This document shows positions 35,428 to 42,920 of a stretch of DNA of 64,000 nt, piece by piece; the first letter of the stretch is position 1, and each line of letters opens with the position of its first letter. The notes beneath the pieces were generated by a model that was given only the letters and a program-made list of their open reading frames with translations, was not told the DNA's origin and did not search any database. A program made the translations under genes and the position numbers. This DNA is from JAEUIE01 sp046350055 (GTDB lineage Bacteria; Planctomycetota; Planctomycetia; Gemmatales; HRBIN36): contig JAXMBC010000001.1 of assembly GCA_046350055.1 (NCBI GenBank), forward strand, positions 5,518,001-5,582,000. The letters are read 5' to 3'.

Positions 35428-35464
35428 TGTAGGTATCACGCTCCGTCGTGATGGCCAATTGCAA
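35428..35464 (-). repeat. Start-proximal hairpin repeat, copy before dnaG
   Basis: On the minus strand it reads TTGCAATTGGCCATCACGAC followed by GGAGCGTGATACCTACA. The stem is ATCACG/CGTGAT where the rluA-side copy has CATCTC/GAGATG; both halves changed together. It ends eight bases before the dnaG ATG. Confidence 0.7.
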
Positions 35465-35506
35465 AGGCAATGAGGCGATGCAATGGCAAAGCGATGCAAT
35501 AGTATT

Positions 35507-35552
35507 CTCCCCTCTACCCACCGGGGAGAGGGGCCGGGGGTGAGGGGGATCC
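35507..35552. repeat. CCCTCACCCCCGGCCCCTC-type dispersed repeat
   Basis: The sequence around GGGAGAGGGGCCGGGGGTGA matches a sequence I recall as a common intergenic repeat in many bacterial genomes. It includes a CTCCCC/GGGGAG hairpin. It lies between dnaG and the next gene, upstream of both. Confidence 0.5.
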
Positions 35553-35710
35553 TACTCGCGGCAAAGCCCATCGTGTTTGGTGATTGACAACCGTAAAGCG
35601 TGAAGGCAACAATCGGAGGTGATCCAAATATACCTAGCCCGTCTCCCCAGTAGGACGGTAGGGAGAGGGAAACCAGTCTTAAATAATCAATCAAGTTTTC
35701 TCGGTGAACC

Positions 35711-36448
35711 ATGCGACTGTACCATGGCAAAACGCTGTTGCTAGAGAACGCCAACTTCACTGACTTCACCAAGGCCTATGCCAAGGCTGTCTACGAGAAG
35801 TCTTCTTTACCATTCCTTCTCGTGCGTGGCGATGACGCTCGGCTTCTGGTTGTGACCCATGACAGTAGGATCATGATGTGTAGGGCCGATTGGCCTGGTG
35901 AGTGTTACGTCTCCTACGACTCTTCTTCGTATCTGGACGGGAGTCAGAGAGTCATGGGATTGGCTCACTCAATGATGGTGAAGGATGCGTTTCTGATTGA
36001 TCCAGCATTCGCGATCAAAGCAATTCAGTCATTCTTCACCCACAAGCCTATGGGGGACTTCGTTGATTTCTGTCATGGCACTCCCGAACCCGAACTGACA
36101 AGCTTTCCGTCTCCATTCAAGAAAAAGAAAAACGTCAAACGTGAACTAGTTGAAATGCACGTCACTATCAGTGAAGAGTTGAAAGCTGATATGCATGATG
36201 TATGCGAGTTTCTGGGAGATAATGAAGGCGACCCTGATGTGTACATCGACTACGATGATGCCATCCAGATCGGCTCCCTTTGTGGTGGACGAATCAATCG
36301 TCGCCGCAATATCTTCATCTTCACCTACTATCTGAGAAATGGAGATAAGTGGCAGTTCGAAGTGCCACGCACTGTGCTTGATGGAATCGCTGACGGCACC
36401 ATTACCAAACTCACCGTGGAGGCTTCGGTTCCAAAAAACTTGCGCTGA
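35711..36448 (+). CDS. Hypothetical protein, 245 residues
   Basis: I do not recognise this protein. It lacks a signal peptide and membrane segments. The first 135 residues mix short hydrophobic strands (PFLLVRGDDARLLVVTHD) with acidic turns. A basic linker (FKKKKNVKREL) follows at about residue 138, then a second part rich in Asp (FLGDNEGDPDVYIDYDDAI). That second part ends in a strand-rich FIFTYYLRNGDKWQFEVPR segment. The layout suggests two domains. It stands alone between dnaG and msrB. The GGTGAACC sequence before its ATG also precedes the msrB start. Confidence 0.65.
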   Translation: MRLYHGKTLLLENANFTDFTKAYAKAVYEKSSLPFLLVRGDDARLLVVTHDSRIMMCRADWPGECYVSYDSSSYLDGSQRVMGLAHSMMVKDAFLIDPAFAIKAIQSFFTHKPMGDFVDFCHGTPEPELTSFPSPFKKKKNVKRELVEMHVTISEELKADMHDVCEFLGDNEGDPDVYIDYDDAIQIGSLCGGRINRRRNIFIFTYYLRNGDKWQFEVPRTVLDGIADGTITKLTVEASVPKNLR

Positions 36449-36517
36449 AACCACCCCTCACTGCTGCTGCGTACTGCTTGTATAGCCATCCAGATTACTA
36501 ATCACACGCTTATTGTC

Positions 36518-36526
36518 TGCTACAAT
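36518..36526 (+). promoter_or_regulatory. Extended -10 promoter candidate for msrB
   Basis: TGCTACAAT matches an extended -10 element (TGn followed by TACAAT) 32 bases before the msrB ATG. No good -35 box is visible, which extended -10 promoters do not need. Confidence 0.4.
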
Positions 36527-36557
36527 TATCTCATCTCTCAACCAGGCTGGGTGAACC

Positions 36558-37211
36558 ATGCGAGTCAAGCAACAGGCACGTGGCGGGGTGTACAATAACA
36601 AGGCTGCTCTCATCGTCGGGACACTGGTTCTGGCGATGGGGATTGTCATGGTCTGGACCTTTCGTGGGCCATCACAACCAGTTTCACCAACAGTATCTTT
36701 ATCCACTGTTATCAAGGATGCCAACATGCCAAGCGTCAGCGTTTGTGTCTTCAACGAGCAAGGGCAACTGGTTGGCCCATTCGTGCAGCCTAAAGTGATA
36801 AAGACCGAGGAGGAGTGGAAGGCACAACTCACCAAGGAACAGTATTACGTCACCCGCAACTCCGGCACCGAACGGGCCTTCTGTGGTAACCTGCTCGATA
36901 ACAAAAAAGAAGGCGTCTACACCTGTGTCTGCTGTCGGTTGCCCCTCTTCTCCTCCGATGCCAAGTTCAACTCGGGCACCGGCTGGCCGAGTTTCTTCCA
37001 GCCCATCTGCAAGGAAAATGTCGCGGAGAAGTCCGATGCCTCGCACGGCATGGTGCGGGTAGAGATCAATTGCGCCCGCTGCGATGCCCACCTCGGCCAT
37101 GTCTTCGACGATGGCCCCCAGCCCACCAACCTCCGGTTCTGCCTCAATAGCGAATCGCTCGACTTTACCGAGAAGAGCAACCTGGCCAAGCTGGCGGAGA
37201 AGGGAAAGTAG
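36558..37211 (+). CDS. msrB: Membrane-anchored peptide-methionine (R)-S-oxide reductase
   Basis: MsrB repairs oxidised methionine in proteins. The enzyme domain covers about residues 75-210 with GTERAFCGNLLDNKKEGVYT, the zinc pairs CVCC and CARC, FNSGTGWPSFFQP, and the catalytic Cys at about 195 in LRFCLNSESL. An N-terminal hydrophobic segment (about residues 17-35) anchors it in the membrane, so the domain would face outside the cytoplasm. The stop is 31 bases before the second ParD gene. The enzyme uses thioredoxin-like reductants; none is encoded nearby. Confidence 0.95.
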   Translation: MRVKQQARGGVYNNKAALIVGTLVLAMGIVMVWTFRGPSQPVSPTVSLSTVIKDANMPSVSVCVFNEQGQLVGPFVQPKVIKTEEEWKAQLTKEQYYVTRNSGTERAFCGNLLDNKKEGVYTCVCCRLPLFSSDAKFNSGTGWPSFFQPICKENVAEKSDASHGMVRVEINCARCDAHLGHVFDDGPQPTNLRFCLNSESLDFTEKSNLAKLAEKGK

Positions 37212-37242
37212 TGTTAAAATAAAACCAGTCTAGGAGATGGTT

Positions 37243-37506
37243 ATGGCTACTAGTATTCCTTTGTCCAAGCCTATGCAGAAATTTGTCGCTGAGCAGGCGG
37301 CTGCGCGAGGGCTGAAGGATGATAAAGCATTCGTCAACCAGCTGTTAAAGGAAGAGCAGTTGAGGATTGCCAAGCAGTATCTGATTGAGAGGTTGGATGA
37401 GGGAAGTGCGAGCGGTTATCACGAGGTCACAGAAGAACGATGGGAGGAAAGCAGGAAACGATTGAAAGCACAATTCCAGGCCAAGAAGCGAGCCAAGGCC
37501 AAGTAG
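37243..37506 (+). CDS. Putative ParD-type antitoxin
   Basis: This 87-residue, highly charged protein has a short N-terminal strand (TSIPLSKPMQKFVAEQ) and a helix pair (RGLKDDKAFVNQLLKEEQLR), then a basic C-terminal helix. This is the ribbon-helix-helix plus tail layout of ParD proteins. AGGAG lies before the second ATG with ideal spacing, so that start is used. The next ORF one base after the stop is a disrupted ParE, supporting the call. It is the second such orphan antitoxin in the window. Confidence 0.7.
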   Translation: MATSIPLSKPMQKFVAEQAAARGLKDDKAFVNQLLKEEQLRIAKQYLIERLDEGSASGYHEVTEERWEESRKRLKAQFQAKKRAKAK

Positions 37507-37507
37507 C

Positions 37508-37815
37508 ATGGTAGTTCGTGAAACTGCACAGGCGATCATCGACTCTGACACAATCGCGAGCAAGATGATCAGCGAACGAGTGGGAAATATCTTTTACCGT
37601 GAACTGCAGAGAACTTTCGTTCGATCTCAATGACTCCAACAATTGGCTCAGTAGTAGAGAAGTTGGATGGCACGCCATACGCGAAGATTTGGGTATGTAC
37701 TGTCAGGCGTTTTCGTAACTATGTAATCTTGTATCGAATCGAACTTGATGTAATCCTGATCGAGCGAATCCTCGATGGTCGACGCAACTATCTCGAACTT
37801 TTCACCGCCGACTAA
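37508..37815 (+). pseudogene. ParE-like toxin split by a frameshift
   Basis: The first frame, 41 residues, starts MVVRETAQAIIDSD and ends at TGA. The second frame starts at an ATG that overlaps that TGA (ATGA) and reads TPTIGSVVEKLDG to a normal ParE end (NYVILYRIELDVILIERILD and following). Together they give about 102 residues, a normal ParE length. A one-base loss explains the split. Because the stop and start overlap, the two halves could still be translated by coupling. The second frame ends four bases into the thiSG gene, convergently. Confidence 0.68.
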
Positions 37816-38837
37816 AACAATCCATCCGTCGGGCTGGAAGCAGTAGCATATCGCTTCTTCGGCATACGGCCTGACAGATACGCCAGTCGCCCCGCCACGC
37901 ACGCATGCCGCATGGCCCAGGCCATTTTTACTGGGTCTTTCGCGTGGGCGATAGCCGAGTTGAGCAGCACGCCATCGCACCCCAGTTCCATAGCTGCTGC
38001 CACATCGCTCGCGGTGCCGACTCCGGCATCAATGATGACAGGGTAATTGGGATCACCTTCTTTCAGATACTCCAGCAGGATGCGGATGTTATTGGGATTG
38101 AGCACCCCCTGCCCGCTGCCGATGGGCGAACCGGCAGGCATCACACACGCCGCCCCCACTTCCTTCAGCCGCCGGGCGATGATCGGATCGTCACTCGTAT
38201 ACACCATCACCTTAAAGCCGTCCTTTACCAGTTCCACCGTAGCTTCGAGCGTAGCGACGGGATCAGGCAAGAGCGTCTTGGTATCGGCTAGGCATTCGAG
38301 TTTCACCCAACGGGCGCCCGGGTTCCTGTACCCTTCGAGTATTTCCCGCCCGAGCTTCGCATGACGGATCGCATCAGCTGCATTGAAGCAGCCCGCCGTA
38401 TTGGGTAGGATCGTATAGCGATCCATATCGATGAAGTCGAGCAGACTGCGGCCATCCTTGTCGAAAAGCCGTTCGCGACGAACTGCAACAGTGAGTGCAT
38501 TGCAGCCACTGGCTTCCAGACAGTCCTTCATCACCTGATGGCTGCTGTATTTGCCAGATCCGGTGATGAGCCGACTGGCAAAGGTGAACCCGGCAACATG
38601 AAGAGGTTGATCGATGGAAGCATCTGTCACACTCGATCCACCGCCGACGAGAGTCACAATTTCCACCTGATCGCCATCCTTCAATAGCTGTGCTTCATGT
38701 CTTGCCCGAGGTACCAGTTCCAGATTCACTTCCACGGCCAACCGTTTGGGGTCGTGCTTCAGCGTGGCAAGCAACTCGCGTAGTGTAACGCCTTCCGGGA
38801 TACTATGTGGCTGGCCATTGAGTGTGATCTGGGGCAT
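37812..38837 (-). CDS. thiG: ThiS-ThiG fusion (sulfur carrier plus thiazole synthase)
   Basis: Residues 1-67 are ThiS: MPQITLNGQPHSIPEGVTL to DGDQVEIVTLVGGG, ending in the Gly-Gly that is normally the thiocarboxylate-carrying C-terminus. ThiG follows directly after a short linker, with LITGSGKYSSHQVM, the Schiff-base Lys segment WVKLECLAD, and AGSPIGSGQGVLNPNNI. It builds the thiazole half of thiamine. The fused Gly-Gly is internal, so either cleavage is needed or the carrier role is changed. Fused versions exist in annotated genomes. The start is the ATG that begins the ThiS fold; the frame upstream is not conserved. Confidence 0.92.
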   Translation of the reverse strand: MPQITLNGQPHSIPEGVTLRELLATLKHDPKRLAVEVNLELVPRARHEAQLLKDGDQVEIVTLVGGGSSVTDASIDQPLHVAGFTFASRLITGSGKYSSHQVMKDCLEASGCNALTVAVRRERLFDKDGRSLLDFIDMDRYTILPNTAGCFNAADAIRHAKLGREILEGYRNPGARWVKLECLADTKTLLPDPVATLEATVELVKDGFKVMVYTSDDPIIARRLKEVGAACVMPAGSPIGSGQGVLNPNNIRILLEYLKEGDPNYPVIIDAGVGTASDVAAAMELGCDGVLLNSAIAHAKDPVKMAWAMRHACVAGRLAYLSGRMPKKRYATASSPTDGLF

Positions 38838-39052
38838 CGCGTTTCTGTTCCCATGGTGACACTCACATTCTATGGGGAGCATTGGGCAAGCTGCACAATC
38901 ACGCTGGTAAACTAGAGAACCATGAAACCAGTTTCATTTGCTATGTTCTTGGAGAAACCTCCCGCATCTGCTATACACCTCACCCGTCCAACGGCGAACT
39001 AAACATGGAGGTTCGTCGCCCTGTGGACGCATGTTGGTTCGTGGAGATCTGT

Positions 39053-39337
39053 ATGAGTAGTCCGAAGGTATGGCGTTCGATGTGGGAAGCGACTGGGAAG
39101 CTGGCAGGCAAAGTGGGCCTGACTCTTCCTGGATTGGGTGAAGGTAGCAAGGCGAAGAAGCCAGCGACCCGCTGCCCCGGCTGCGAGCAGAAGCTCCGGT
39201 ATTCCAGCAACCGTGCTGGAAAGGAAGCCAAGTGCCCGCGCTGTGCAACACGCTTCACACTGCCGAGCGTGGCTCGCCCCGTCTTCCCGAAGTTTACTGC
39301 TCGGGTGGGCTACAGCGAGTTTCGCGAAAGGCTGTAA
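39053..39337 (+). CDS. Small zinc-ribbon protein
   Basis: This 94-residue basic protein has CPGC at about residue 43 and CPRC at about residue 62, a small zinc ribbon as in the N-terminus of the 30955-31518 protein. The N-terminal part (MSSPKVWRSMWEATGKLAGK) is a possible amphipathic helix. GGAG lies six bases before the ATG. A strong hairpin terminator follows about 60 bases downstream. The function is unknown; the frame open upstream is ignored because it lacks coding character. Confidence 0.62.
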   Translation: MSSPKVWRSMWEATGKLAGKVGLTLPGLGEGSKAKKPATRCPGCEQKLRYSSNRAGKEAKCPRCATRFTLPSVARPVFPKFTARVGYSEFRERL

Positions 39338-39395
39338 GCCGTACCTCCAGGACGAGTAGTGGTATCAACCATGATGTCACGTTCGTCATTCGACC

Positions 39396-39425
39396 AGCCC
39401 ACGGGTTTCATACCCGTGGGCTTTT
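39396..39425 (+). terminator. Intrinsic terminator between convergent genes
   Basis: A perfect 11 bp stem AGCCCACGGGT/ACCCGTGGGCT with a five-base loop is followed by Ts in the plus direction. The stop codon of the convergent HIT gene lies in the loop. Confidence 0.8.
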
Positions 39426-39953
39426 CACTGCGCCTACCAGCAACTCGTAGAACGCTTCCAGCGACTGCGAGATCACCTTCGTCTGCCCCAGTACTGGCAT
39501 GAAGTTGGTGTCCCCATTCCACCGTGGCACAATATGCCAGTGCAAATGCCCCGGCAGTCCCGCACCGGCCACTCTGCCCAGGTTCAGCCCGACATTGTAA
39601 CCATCGGGCTTCATGATCTTGTCGATGTGCTGCATCATTTGTCGAACGGTGTGTTGCAAATCGAGCAACACGGTATCGTTCAATTCTTCCAGTGTGGCGG
39701 AATGTGTCAGTGGCGCAACGAGCAAATGCCCATTGTTGTACGGGTACTTGTTGAGCAGCACCACACTGTGGGGTGTGCGGTAGGCAATGAGATGAACCTT
39801 GTCGTTACTCGCTGCCAGTCCATGACAAATAAAACACTCACTGGCAGGCTTCGGTTCCGGCGGCAGCGAAGCAGCGGCTGTGATGTAGTCCAGCCGCCAC
39901 GGTGCCCAAAGTCGCTGCATTGTGGAGTCGTCTTGTATCTTGGATAGGTTCAT
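39408..39953 (-). CDS. HIT-family nucleotide hydrolase/phosphorylase
   Basis: This 181-residue protein has the HIT motif HLHWHIVPR (HxHxH) near residue 135 and a CFIC zinc pair near residue 40, with the opening QLWAPWR-type sequence (MQRLWAPWRLDYI). This matches the Ap4A-phosphorylase-like HIT branch that acts on dinucleoside polyphosphates or AMP conjugates. A second ATG 33 bases downstream would start exactly at MQRLWAPWR and may be the true start; neither has a clear ribosome-binding site. Confidence 0.9.
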   Translation of the reverse strand: MNLSKIQDDSTMQRLWAPWRLDYITAAASLPPEPKPASECFICHGLAASNDKVHLIAYRTPHSVVLLNKYPYNNGHLLVAPLTHSATLEELNDTVLLDLQHTVRQMMQHIDKIMKPDGYNVGLNLGRVAGAGLPGHLHWHIVPRWNGDTNFMPVLGQTKVISQSLEAFYELLVGAVKSPRV

Positions 39954-39979
39954 GCTGAATTGTCGCTTTTCTCGATACC

Positions 39980-42826
39980 TTATGGAATGTACCGAAACTC
40001 TTTACTGCAGAAGAGTGCGTGGGCAATCTCTGTCCATGTTTCGTGACCATTGCTTTTCTGCTGAAACTCCAGCAGTTGCTGTTTCTCTTCTGTAGTCGGC
40101 ATGCGGGCGAATGCTTCGCGATACATCTGATCAATACGGGCCTCGGGTGACTTGTTTTCTTGCACAATCCTTCCCGCCCAGCGTTTGGCCAGTTCGATCA
40201 CCATGGGATCATTCATCATGGCCAGGCTCTGGGTGGGGGTATTAGATACAGAACGCTTGCCAATGGCAGTAAACGGTGTGGGGTAGTCAAATGCTGTCAT
40301 GAAGGAAGGGAGAAAGTTGCGTCTCACATTCAGGTAAATACTGCGGACGCCATCACCTGTCAGCGGGCCGGGAATGCTTGGCCTGCCTCTGCCCTGAGCC
40401 AGGGGACTCAGATAGGGCATCACTCCGGAATCTGTCATGCCTGACTTTTGCAGCCCGGCCAGTTGCAGCATCGCATCGCGAATCGCTTCCGCTTCCAGTC
40501 GCCGCATCGGTAGCCGAGAGAGACACCGTCCATCGGGATCTTTTTTTACTGTCTCCCCATCAGCATGTGAAGGCAGTGTATAAACGGAAGAAGTTATCAA
40601 TAACCTGTGTAGTTTCTTAACCGACCACCCGCCCTCCGTCACAAACCACTGGCACAGTGCATCAAGCAGTTCTGGATGACTGGGTGCCTCTCCCATTTTT
40701 CCGAAGTCATCGACGCTACGCACCAGCCCTTCACCAAAGTGCTGCTTCCATATGCGATTGACAATGACTCTAACCAGAAGGGGATTGCGCTTCGGATCAA
40801 TGAGCCGCTGTGCTAATTCCAACCGACCGGACCCTGTGTTTACTGCCAGTGGTTCGCTGCCGCAGAAGATAGGCAAAAGCCCCCGTGATGCTCGATCACC
40901 GGGCAGACGATGATTGCCCCGCACAAATATCTGCTCATCCTCCCCGGTGCCATCGAGGGTAGCAATGGCATAACGAGGGGTGGGACATAGTTTGTCCAAC
41001 ATTTCGCGTTGTTTTGCCAGGGTCAGCCACTGCTCTTCAAGTGGCATCACCGACTCATGATTGTTCGATAATTCAAAAGGAGGCTTTTTGTCGTTGGACA
41101 CACTGCCATACAGCACTTGCATCCATGACTCACGCCCTTTGGGAAAGTCCAGTGCGACACCAGGGTCTTCCGGGCCACCATCCAGGCACTCCACGTAGAC
41201 CTGCCTGCCCTTCCACATCTTCATGTCGAAGGTGTACCAGCGCGGTTGCACGTCATTCACAATCTTTCGTAGGCTGCCATAAATCGGATCGCGAATCACA
41301 TTGAAGCCATCAACAACAACACGCAACCTGCATCCACTTCCCGCTGCTGCGATGTGCAGATAGTCCTGATCGATTGCCACCGTTTCACTTTGCAGTGATC
41401 CTTCCAGTGCGGTGCTCAACACACCACTATCCCATGCCTTCTCTGGAATGTAACGCAACTTCCACTGCGTTGTTCTTGCTGCCTGATAGAGTACAGCCTG
41501 CTGCTTGTCATTTTGTCGCCAGGCATTCCCCTGAGCTACTTTCCACTCAAGCGGCTTGCCCTTGCTGACTGGTATGGGATTAGCAGGTTTTTGCGTTGCC
41601 AGTTGCTGAATCCTGTTGTTTAACTGCTCATACAATTCGATTGCTGCTGCAAAGCGATCAGGGGTATCAATGCTCACCTGTTGATAACGTGAACTCTTCA
41701 ATACGCCATACAGGGCATAATAGTCACGCGAGGCAATGGCATCGAATTTATGATCATGACATCGGGCACAGGCAATGGTCTGGCCCAGAAATGCCTTACC
41801 GATGACATCTATCTGGTTGTCGATCCGATCGGCCTGTTCCTGTTTGACATCAACGGGAGCCTGCTTGGCCTCACCCAGCCACAAGAAGCCTGTCGCCTGG
41901 ATCGACTCGTTCCATTGCTCCTTCTCACTCAGTCGTGGCTTAGGCAACAAGTCGCCTGCCAGGTGTTCCAGCACAAACTGGTTATACGGCACATCGTCAT
42001 TGAACGCGCGGATGACATAATTGCGATAACGCCACGCATTGGAAATATCGAAATCGAACTCGTGCCCCATCGTATCAGCATAACGCATGAGATCAAGCCA
42101 GTGCCGGGCCATGCGTTCACCGTACTCGGGCCGATTCAACAGTTCATCAACCACGCTGCTCCATGAAGCTACCTGGCCTTTGCTGTTCAACGCATCCAGT
42201 TGCTCGACAGTTGGTGGCAGGCCAAGCAAATCAAAGTTGACACGCCGCAGCAGCATCGACGAATCAGTGATCGGAGTGGGCTGGAGCCCCAGCTTATCCC
42301 ATTTTTCCTGAACCAGCTTTTGCATCAGTTGCGGTACATTCACACCAGCGGGCAAGCTCTTGATAGGCTGATAGCACCAGTGTTTGGATCGTTCTTTCAG
42401 ATCAAAGGTCTTCTCCGAGAGTGCCGTTTCCTGCCCCTTCGGTAACGAAGCACCTTTCGCAATCCACTGTTTGATATGCTCGACCTGTTCTGCTGACAGC
42501 TTGCCTCGCGGGGGCATCTTCAATGCATCGTCCTGATAGCAGACCGCCTGGTAGAGTAAACTGCTTTCCGGCTTGCCTGCGACAAAGATCTTTCCTGTAT
42601 CACCACCTCGGGCAATCAATGCAGGCTGATCCAGTCTCAATCCCCCTTTTTGTTTCTGGGGGCCATGGCAACTGATGCACTGTTGCGCAAATAGCGGCCG
42701 AATGTGCTTTTCAAAGTAGGCAATGCCCTCTGCATCCTCGCTAGCGTTTGCAGTGGGAGATGCGATGGGGCTGGCCAGACTGGCAGCCACGACGAGGAAA
42801 GATGGAAGTATGCAGAGCAAACGCAT
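39980..42826 (-). CDS. Planctomycete secreted protein with haem motif and DUF1549/DUF1553-like domains
   Basis: This 948-residue protein has a signal peptide, an N-terminal PSCyt1-type cytochrome segment with CISCHGPQKQ, then the PSCyt2/DUF1549 block (WLDLMRYADTMGHEFDFD, ATGFLWLGEAK), a CARCHDHKFD haem-like motif, a beta-rich middle, and the PSD1/DUF1553 block towards the C-terminus (NRIWKQHFGEGLVRSVDDFG, PSHPELLDALCQWF). Such proteins occur in large families in planctomycetes, often beside DUF1501 proteins; none is adjacent here. The role is unknown, possibly oxidative breakdown of polysaccharides. It is the clearest lineage marker in the window. Confidence 0.95.
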   Translation of the reverse strand: MRLLCILPSFLVVAASLASPIASPTANASEDAEGIAYFEKHIRPLFAQQCISCHGPQKQKGGLRLDQPALIARGGDTGKIFVAGKPESSLLYQAVCYQDDALKMPPRGKLSAEQVEHIKQWIAKGASLPKGQETALSEKTFDLKERSKHWCYQPIKSLPAGVNVPQLMQKLVQEKWDKLGLQPTPITDSSMLLRRVNFDLLGLPPTVEQLDALNSKGQVASWSSVVDELLNRPEYGERMARHWLDLMRYADTMGHEFDFDISNAWRYRNYVIRAFNDDVPYNQFVLEHLAGDLLPKPRLSEKEQWNESIQATGFLWLGEAKQAPVDVKQEQADRIDNQIDVIGKAFLGQTIACARCHDHKFDAIASRDYYALYGVLKSSRYQQVSIDTPDRFAAAIELYEQLNNRIQQLATQKPANPIPVSKGKPLEWKVAQGNAWRQNDKQQAVLYQAARTTQWKLRYIPEKAWDSGVLSTALEGSLQSETVAIDQDYLHIAAAGSGCRLRVVVDGFNVIRDPIYGSLRKIVNDVQPRWYTFDMKMWKGRQVYVECLDGGPEDPGVALDFPKGRESWMQVLYGSVSNDKKPPFELSNNHESVMPLEEQWLTLAKQREMLDKLCPTPRYAIATLDGTGEDEQIFVRGNHRLPGDRASRGLLPIFCGSEPLAVNTGSGRLELAQRLIDPKRNPLLVRVIVNRIWKQHFGEGLVRSVDDFGKMGEAPSHPELLDALCQWFVTEGGWSVKKLHRLLITSSVYTLPSHADGETVKKDPDGRCLSRLPMRRLEAEAIRDAMLQLAGLQKSGMTDSGVMPYLSPLAQGRGRPSIPGPLTGDGVRSIYLNVRRNFLPSFMTAFDYPTPFTAIGKRSVSNTPTQSLAMMNDPMVIELAKRWAGRIVQENKSPEARIDQMYREAFARMPTTEEKQQLLEFQQKSNGHETWTEIAHALFCSKEFRYIP

Positions 42827-42920
42827 CATGGTGGGAATGAACCAGCAGACTATCGGGAGATATCTTCGCACAAGCACGGACGTCCCGCAATGGTGAAGTT
42901 TGCTCCGCCAGAGAGGAGTG

